From contig JAURKF010000011.1 of NCBI GenBank assembly GCA_030831885.1, positions 1 to 29,057 on the forward strand: 29,057 bases of DNA, given 5' to 3'. Positions 25,180-29,057 of this stretch are shown here, one piece after another (position 1 is the first letter of the stretch; the number at the start of each line of letters is the position of its first letter). The notes under the pieces are model-generated. The model was given only the letters and a program-made list of their open reading frames with translations, made no database searches and had not been told where the DNA came from. This DNA is from Flavobacteriales bacterium (GTDB taxonomy: Bacteria > Bacteroidota > Bacteroidia > Flavobacteriales > UA16). The position numbers and the translations under genes were made by a program.

Positions 25180-25602
25180 TCAGGCAAATTTTCTGCTCAC
25201 GTCAACCACAAACTTCCGCAAAAGGGTTTTACGCCCAATCAGAACCTGAAACTTCATGTCACTACGGTCGGTGAGTGAAACACTGCTCCTGATTTTTTTT
25301 CTGCCAATTTGAATTGTGGTTTTCACACAAAACCGTTTTTCCTTTTCGCCAAACGAACTTTTGAATTCTTTGGAGAAATAGTTTGCGAAGCGAATGCGCT
25401 TGACTTCCGTACCGTTTAGGTTGAAATCTGCTTCCAGTACACTGCCTGTATCGGTTATGATTTCTTCGCAGCGCTCGCAATGAAGCACTGTTCGAAATGC
25501 TCCTGTATCGACTTTCGCATCGACATGTGAGAAGCCCAAATCCGGAAAGGAAACCCTCACGTGACGACCAATAGTAATCAACTTGCTAGGCGTTGCTTTC
25601 AC
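25180..25602 (-). CDS. Retropepsin-like ATP-dependent zinc protease/RimB-like protein (PF05618-type)
   Basis: A 140-residue single-domain protein with the D-T-G-A active-site motif at 32-35, in V-D-T-G-A-F-R-T-V-L-H-C. It belongs to the family annotated as ATP-dependent zinc protease or RimK/LysX-associated peptidase; members have a retropepsin-like fold rather than a zinc protease motif. In Pseudomonas a protein of this type (RimB) acts with RimK in glutamate tailing of ribosomal protein S6. A rimK fragment lies at 1-144 on the same strand. The gene starts 12 bases after yqeY and ends immediately against the phosphatase stop codon, with no space between the convergent genes. Confidence 0.78.
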   Translation of the reverse strand: MKATPSKLITIGRHVRVSFPDLGFSHVDAKVDTGAFRTVLHCERCEEIITDTGSVLEADFNLNGTEVKRIRFANYFSKEFKSSFGEKEKRFCVKTTIQIGRKKIRSSVSLTDRSDMKFQVLIGRKTLLRKFVVDVSRKFA

Positions 25603-25614
25603 TCAGCGATCGAA

Positions 25615-26070
25615 TTAAGCCTGCGAGAGAAGTTTCTTAACAGTTTCAGAAATGGCTTTACCATCGGCCTTTCCTGCAAGTGATTTCGATGCGACACCCA
25701 TAACCTTACCTAAATCGCCCGGACCCGATGCGCCTAGCGATGCAATGATTGCCCTTACTTCTGCCTCGAGTTTTTCACCCGACAATTGTTCAGGCAAATA
25801 AGCTGCAATAACTCGTGCTTGCTTAGTCTCCTCTTCAATCAAATCAGCTCGGCCTTGGGCTTTATAAATATCGATCGACTCCATGCGCTGTTTGTAAAGC
25901 TTGTTGAGTATGGCGATGCCTCGTGCATCATCCACTTCGCCGCCACTTCCCTCCTTGGTCATTTCCAAGAGGAGCTTGCTCTTAATGTCGCGCAAGGCCA
26001 TAAGCTTATCCTTTTCCCCGGCCTTCATGGCCTCTTTGATATCCGTATTAATTCGCTCTGTGAGATTCAT
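25615..26070 (-). CDS. yqeY: GatB/YqeY domain protein
   Basis: A 151-residue YqeY-family protein, a stand-alone version of the tRNA-binding helical domain found at the C-terminus of GatB. The opening L-T-E-R-I-N-T-D-I-K-E-A-M-K-A-G (about 3-18) and L-R-D-I-K-S are family features, and the helical C-terminus ends in a V-K-K-L-L-S motif. Its role is uncertain; YqeY is thought to bind tRNA or act around aminoacyl-tRNA metabolism. It is the first gene of a two-gene unit with the RimB-like protease, 12 bases apart, with its own -7 box. Confidence 0.88.
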   Translation of the reverse strand: MNLTERINTDIKEAMKAGEKDKLMALRDIKSKLLLEMTKEGSGGEVDDARGIAILNKLYKQRMESIDIYKAQGRADLIEEETKQARVIAAYLPEQLSGEKLEAEVRAIIASLGASGPGDLGKVMGVASKSLAGKADGKAISETVKKLLSQA

Positions 26071-26092
26071 GAGTTTGAAATATTGAGTCGGT

Positions 26093-26100
26093 CAAAAGTA
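26093..26100 (-). promoter_or_regulatory. yqeY -7 promoter box
   Basis: On the minus strand this reads TACTTTTG, a perfect TAnnTTTG, about 23 bases upstream of the yqeY ATG. No -33 TTG is visible at standard spacing. Confidence 0.5.
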
Positions 26101-26214
26101 ATCATTTTTAAATGCGACGAATCAGCCTGAAGATGAAGCAATCCTGACGAATATCAACGAATCATACGTGGCTTGAAGTGATCTTGCAATCACTAATTCC
26201 AATCCAACTTCATA

Positions 26215-26571
26215 ATGGAAACGAAGGTATCTCCCATTGACGATATTATCACTCACGCAGAAGATTATCTTAAAACGCGTCAACAACTTACTCAGCATGT
26301 TATAACCGAGAAGGTGGTTGTTTTAACCTCCACCTTAGTAACAGCATATCTCTTATTCGCTGTATTTGCTATGGCTGCATTATTCGGAAGTTTGGGCCTT
26401 GCTGTTTGGATTGCGCGCGAAACAAATAATTCGCTAATGGGTTATTGGATCGTAGCCTCAGCATATCTCTTCATAGGTTTAATGCTCGTAATTTTTCGAA
26501 AGTCCCTTCTGAAGAACCCTCTAATGAATGCAATGGTTAGAAATATTTACAACCCGAAAAATCATGGCTGA
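26215..26571 (+). CDS. Small holin-like membrane protein (PF07332-type)
   Basis: A 118-residue protein with an N-terminal amphipathic/coiled segment (D-D-I-I-T-H-A-E-D-Y-L, 8-18) and two transmembrane helices (about 37-60 and 75-95). This resembles the small 'phage holin family' proteins (holin superfamily III type) that are common in Bacteroidota chromosomes and are not evidence of a prophage. The gene ends inside the start of the next one (ATGGCTGA overlap), so the pair is coupled. Neighbouring genes show no phage functions. Role unknown, possibly envelope stress. Confidence 0.65.
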   Translation: METKVSPIDDIITHAEDYLKTRQQLTQHVITEKVVVLTSTLVTAYLLFAVFAMAALFGSLGLAVWIARETNNSLMGYWIVASAYLFIGLMLVIFRKSLLKNPLMNAMVRNIYNPKNHG

Positions 26572-26914
26572 AATTTCGAATATCACTGAATTGCGCACTG
26601 AGATTGCGCGCTTGCGCGATGTAGCATCGGAACAGGAAGAACTCATTCGTCGCGATACTGCCGCTATTCGAGAGCAGATGAAGCCCGCGAATATTTTGAT
26701 GAATACCTTAACATCCTTAACAGGCATTGAATTATCGAAGTCGATGTTCGTCAACAATGGTTTTGTCTTTGGGCTTTCCCTAATGCTGCAGCGATTGTTA
26801 TTGAAAACAGAAAATCAGGTTGCGGAACAAGTTCATCGATGGACTGAGGCGCTAATTGGTAAAATCAATGATTTTATTTCACGTCATGCGCAGGCGCCGA
26901 AGGAGAAGAACTAG
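26564..26914 (+). CDS. Hypothetical coiled-coil protein
   Basis: A 116-residue protein whose ATG at 26564 overlaps the stop of the upstream holin-like gene by eight bases (ATGGCTGA). Residues about 5-37 form a heptad-rich coiled coil (T-E-L-R-T-E-I-A-R-L-R-D-V-A), followed by a hydrophobic stretch at about 61-80 (F-V-N-N-G-F-V-F-G-L-S-L-M-L) that may associate with the membrane. I do not recognise a family. An upstream in-frame ATG at 26528 lies within the previous gene and is less likely. The last 41 bases overlap the convergent AI-2E-family gene. Confidence 0.6.
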   Translation: MAEISNITELRTEIARLRDVASEQEELIRRDTAAIREQMKPANILMNTLTSLTGIELSKSMFVNNGFVFGLSLMLQRLLLKTENQVAEQVHRWTEALIGKINDFISRHAQAPKEKN

Positions 26915-27956
26915 GCTTATTCAATCGTTTGGAATCTGATCCACCGAGCAGCAATGCAATCGGTTCCCAGCCCGGCATTCTATCGGCCACTAGTTTAAGA
27001 ATACCCATGAATGGGATGAATAAAATCATGCCCGATGAGCCCCACAAGGCTCCGCCTGCAAGAATCGCTACAATTGTTACAAGGGTGTTTACATTCAGTT
27101 TACTGCTTACGGCCCAAGGGAAAATCACATTGGCTTCCAGGTATTGAACAACGGTGAAAATGGCAACCACCCCTAGCGGGTAATAGATTGAATCGAAGGT
27201 TATCCAGCTCACAACGATTGGCAAGGATGCGCCAATCATAATTCCAACGTATGGAATAAATGTGAGAATTGCAGCAATGCATCCAAATAAAATTGCATGC
27301 GGAACTCCAAGAAGCAATAAGCCAATACTATTGAGAAGGCCCACACACAGGTATACTATGAGCATGCCCTTGATGAATTGATAGTAGGCGTGAATCGTCT
27401 CCGCTAAAATGGTTCTCATTTCTGCCAACGGCACATTTGGAAGCATCGAATGAAGAACTTTTACAAGTCTTCTTCTTTCGAAGAGAATGAGCGCAGCTAT
27501 GATGGGAATTAGTATGAGCAGCACAACCAAAACACTCACATTTCCAATGGTACTTTTAAGAATGGGCAATACATCGTTGCCATAACCCTTTTCAACAGAG
27601 TTTAGCCACTCAAGTTGTTTTTCTGGACTAATGTGAAGTGAATTCGTAAGCCAAAGTGAAAACTGACTCCATGTTTCAATCAGTTTGCTTTGCAGTTGTC
27701 CCCATTCCGAAGCAAAGCCGCTTATTTGCCATACAAGCAGCCAAATCAATCCTGCGGCGAAAAGAATAAGTCCGCTCATACTGATTGTAATCGATAGGAC
27801 GCTTGGAACACCGCGTTTTTCCAAGGCGTGGCATAACGGATAAAGAATGCAAGCGATAAGCAAAGAAAAACTGAGGGGAATAAAAATACTTCTGCCGAGA
27901 TATAGTATGGTAAGGGTGAGCGAACAGCCTAAGACTATTTGAAGGTATCGATTCAT
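26874..27956 (-). CDS. AI-2E family transporter/permease (PerM, YdiK-like)
   Basis: A 360-residue inner-membrane protein of the AI-2E transporter family (UPF0118). Eight hydrophobic segments are visible: two near the N-terminus, a pair at about 60-85, a large polar section (85-135), then four or more from 140 to the end. The C-terminal half carries L-T-F-I-P-Y-V-G (about 235-242) and V-Q-Y-L-E-A-N-V-I-F-P (about 266-276), which are signature regions. Substrates differ between members, some acting in ion or signal export, so the specific role is unknown. It overlaps the opposite-strand coiled-coil gene by 41 bases at its 3' end and lies downstream of the groL terminator. Confidence 0.85.
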   Translation of the reverse strand: MNRYLQIVLGCSLTLTILYLGRSIFIPLSFSLLIACILYPLCHALEKRGVPSVLSITISMSGLILFAAGLIWLLVWQISGFASEWGQLQSKLIETWSQFSLWLTNSLHISPEKQLEWLNSVEKGYGNDVLPILKSTIGNVSVLVVLLILIPIIAALILFERRRLVKVLHSMLPNVPLAEMRTILAETIHAYYQFIKGMLIVYLCVGLLNSIGLLLLGVPHAILFGCIAAILTFIPYVGIMIGASLPIVVSWITFDSIYYPLGVVAIFTVVQYLEANVIFPWAVSSKLNVNTLVTIVAILAGGALWGSSGMILFIPFMGILKLVADRMPGWEPIALLLGGSDSKRLNKPSSSPSAPAHDVK

Positions 27957-28034
27957 TCAGGAGCCAAGTATCGTTTTACGAGGCTTGAAAATACGACTTG
28001 ACTATTTTCTAGAAACGATAAAAGTCATCCGAAT

Positions 28035-28065
28035 AAAAAAGGCCTCGCACAATGCGAGGCCTTTT
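28035..28065 (-). terminator. Rho-independent terminator downstream of groL
   Basis: A perfect 9-base-pair GC-rich stem (GGCCTCGCA/TGCGAGGCC) with a CAA loop, flanked by A6 and T4 runs that extend the pairing. On the minus strand it ends in six T residues, placing it 22 bases after the groL stop. The A/T flanks mean it could also act in the plus direction. Confidence 0.92.
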
Positions 28066-28087
28066 CAGTATTTCATTGGAATGAGGC

Positions 28088-29057
28088 TTACATCATTCCG
28101 CCCATTCCGCCGCCGGGCATAGCCGGCATGGCTGGAGCGTCTTCTTTAATGTCGCTGATTACACACTCAGTAGTGAGAAGCATTCCTGCGATGGAGGCTG
28201 CATTTTCAAGGGCAACACGAACCACTTTCGTTGGGTCGATCACTCCCGCCTCGATGAGGTTTTCGTAGCTCTCCTTGCGGGCGTTGTATCCGTAGTCGTC
28301 TTTACCGCCGCGCACTTTGTTCACTACAACGGCACCTTCACCGCCGGCATTGGCAACGATTTGACGGAGCGGTTCTTCAATAGCGCGCACAATAATAGCG
28401 ATACCGGTTTGCTCGTCTTCATTCGCTCCTTTCAATTTATCGAGGGCTTTCGAAGCGCGAATCAACGCAACTCCGCCACCGGGCACGATACCTTCTTCCA
28501 CAGCCGCGCGGGTTGCGTGCAATGCATCATCTACACGATCTTTCTTTTCTTTCATTTCAACTTCGGTAGCAGCACCGATATAGAGTACCGCTACTCCACC
28601 GGCCAACTTGGCCAAGCGCTCTTGCAATTTCTCGCGATCATAGTCGGAAGTCGTCTTATCGATTTGCGCCTTGATTTCACCAATACGGGCCTGAATGGCT
28701 TCTTTGCTGCCGCTTCCATTTACGATGGTCGTGTTGTCTTTGTCTACCGTGATTTTCTCGGCGCGACCCAAATCTTCCAAGGTTGCGTTCTCGAGTTTCA
28801 AGCCGGTCTCTTCGCTAATCACCTGACCGCCGGTGAGGATGGCAATGTCTTGCAACATGGCCTTGCGGCGCTCACCAAAGCCAGGAGCCTTCACAGCAAC
28901 TGACTTGAAGGTTCCACGAATCTTGTTGACAACCAAAGTTGCCAATGCTTCGCCGTCGACATCTTCGGCGATGATCACCAAAGGACGTCCGCTCTGCATG
29001 ACCTTTTCAAGAATCGGCAACATGTCGCGCACGGTCGAAATCTTTGACGACACGAGC
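28088..29057 (-). CDS. groL: 60 kDa chaperonin GroEL, C-terminal part
   Basis: The right edge cuts this gene; 322 codons of the 3' part are visible, beginning [11 protein letters not shown]. The apical and intermediate domain sequences [22 protein letters not shown] and [11 protein letters not shown] are diagnostic, as is [11 protein letters not shown]. The C-terminus ends in the glycine-methionine tail P-G-G-G-M-G-G-M-M. GroEL folds proteins as a double heptamer with GroES; groS would lie to the right, outside the window. A strong terminator follows. Confidence 0.97.
   Translation of the reverse strand, partial: LVSSKISTVRDMLPILEKVMQSGRPLVIIAEDVDGEALATLVVNKIRGTFKSVAVKAPGFGERRKAMLQDIAILTGGQVISEETGLKLENATLEDLGRAEKITVDKDNTTIVNGSGSKEAIQARIGEIKAQIDKTTSDYDREKLQERLAKLAGGVAVLYIGAATEVEMKEKKDRVDDALHATRAAVEEGIVPGGGVALIRASKALDKLKGANEDEQTGIAIIVRAIEEPLRQIVANAGGEGAVVVNKVRGGKDDYGYNARKESYENLIEAGVIDPTKVVRVALENAASIAGMLLTTECVISDIKEDAPAMPAMPGGGMGGMM

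Noticed and set aside
26177..26194. A perfect six-base inverted repeat (AGTGAT-N6-ATCACT) ahead of the holin-like gene
   Set aside because: It is short, and chance repeats of this size are common; it could be an operator, but nothing else supports it.
26215..26571. Prophage remnant suggested by the holin-like protein
   Set aside because: No phage structural, integrase or lysis genes are nearby, and small proteins of this family are widespread in non-phage settings.
28361..28903. A 180-codon plus-strand frame opposite groL
   Set aside because: GroEL coding sequence on the minus strand is unambiguous; long antisense frames are common in such conserved genes.

Overview
The window looks like a chromosomal segment of a member of the Bacteroidota. 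The evidence is lineage-type promoters (a TTG-N19-TAnnTTTG element ahead of acpP and several TAnnTTTG boxes ahead of other genes), A-rich leaders instead of strong Shine-Dalgarno sites, the acpP-fabF-rnc gene order, a YfiR-type protein beside a SpoIIE-type phosphatase, and a RimK/retropepsin-like protease gene set. I cannot place it below phylum. I saw no tRNA, rRNA, insertion sequence, CRISPR array or integrase.

Layout. (1) Bases 1-144 hold the 5' end of rimK, running off the left edge. (2) Bases 213-15418 form a surface-glycan locus. A minus-strand block (4305 down to 213) has a GT4 glycosyltransferase, a glutamine-dependent asparagine synthase-like amidotransferase and a second GT4 enzyme. 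A short plus-strand pair (4331-6111) encodes a GNAT acyltransferase and a NodB-type deacetylase. A long minus-strand operon (13546 down to 6041) has an unrecognised, possibly GT-B-type protein, three GT4 enzymes, an OafA-type acyltransferase and a Wzy/WaaL-type membrane protein. Divergent from it, neuB and a KdsC-like HAD phosphatase (13857-15418) point to a nonulosonic acid (sialic-acid-like sugar) in the glycan. No flippase, initiating transferase, export protein, epimerase or CMP-sugar synthetase lies in the window. (3) Bases 15442-21773 are mostly housekeeping: a ThiF/MoeB-type E1 enzyme, then acpP-fabF-rnc, kbl, a DAO-type flavoprotein and a ferritin. (4) Bases 21925-25179 hold a tightly packed signalling cassette: a secreted YfiR-like protein, an exported protein of helical/TPR-like appearance, and a membrane-bound double-HAMP PP2C/SpoIIE phosphatase. 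(5) Bases 25180-29057 hold a RimB-like retropepsin protease and yqeY, a small holin-like/coiled-coil pair, an AI-2E-family membrane protein, a strong terminator and the 3' part of groL.

The glycan genes plausibly make, decorate and polymerise one polysaccharide: NeuB and its phosphatase supply an acidic nine-carbon sugar, the glycosyltransferases assemble the unit, and the amidotransferase, GNAT, deacetylase and OafA proteins modify it. The most interesting candidate for a little-described system is the YfiR/exported protein/HAMP-PP2C cassette. There, a periplasmic YfiR-type repressor may govern a serine phosphatase instead of the diguanylate cyclase with which the family is usually associated. 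The second is the unrecognised first gene of the operon facing neuB, a candidate nonulosonate transferase.
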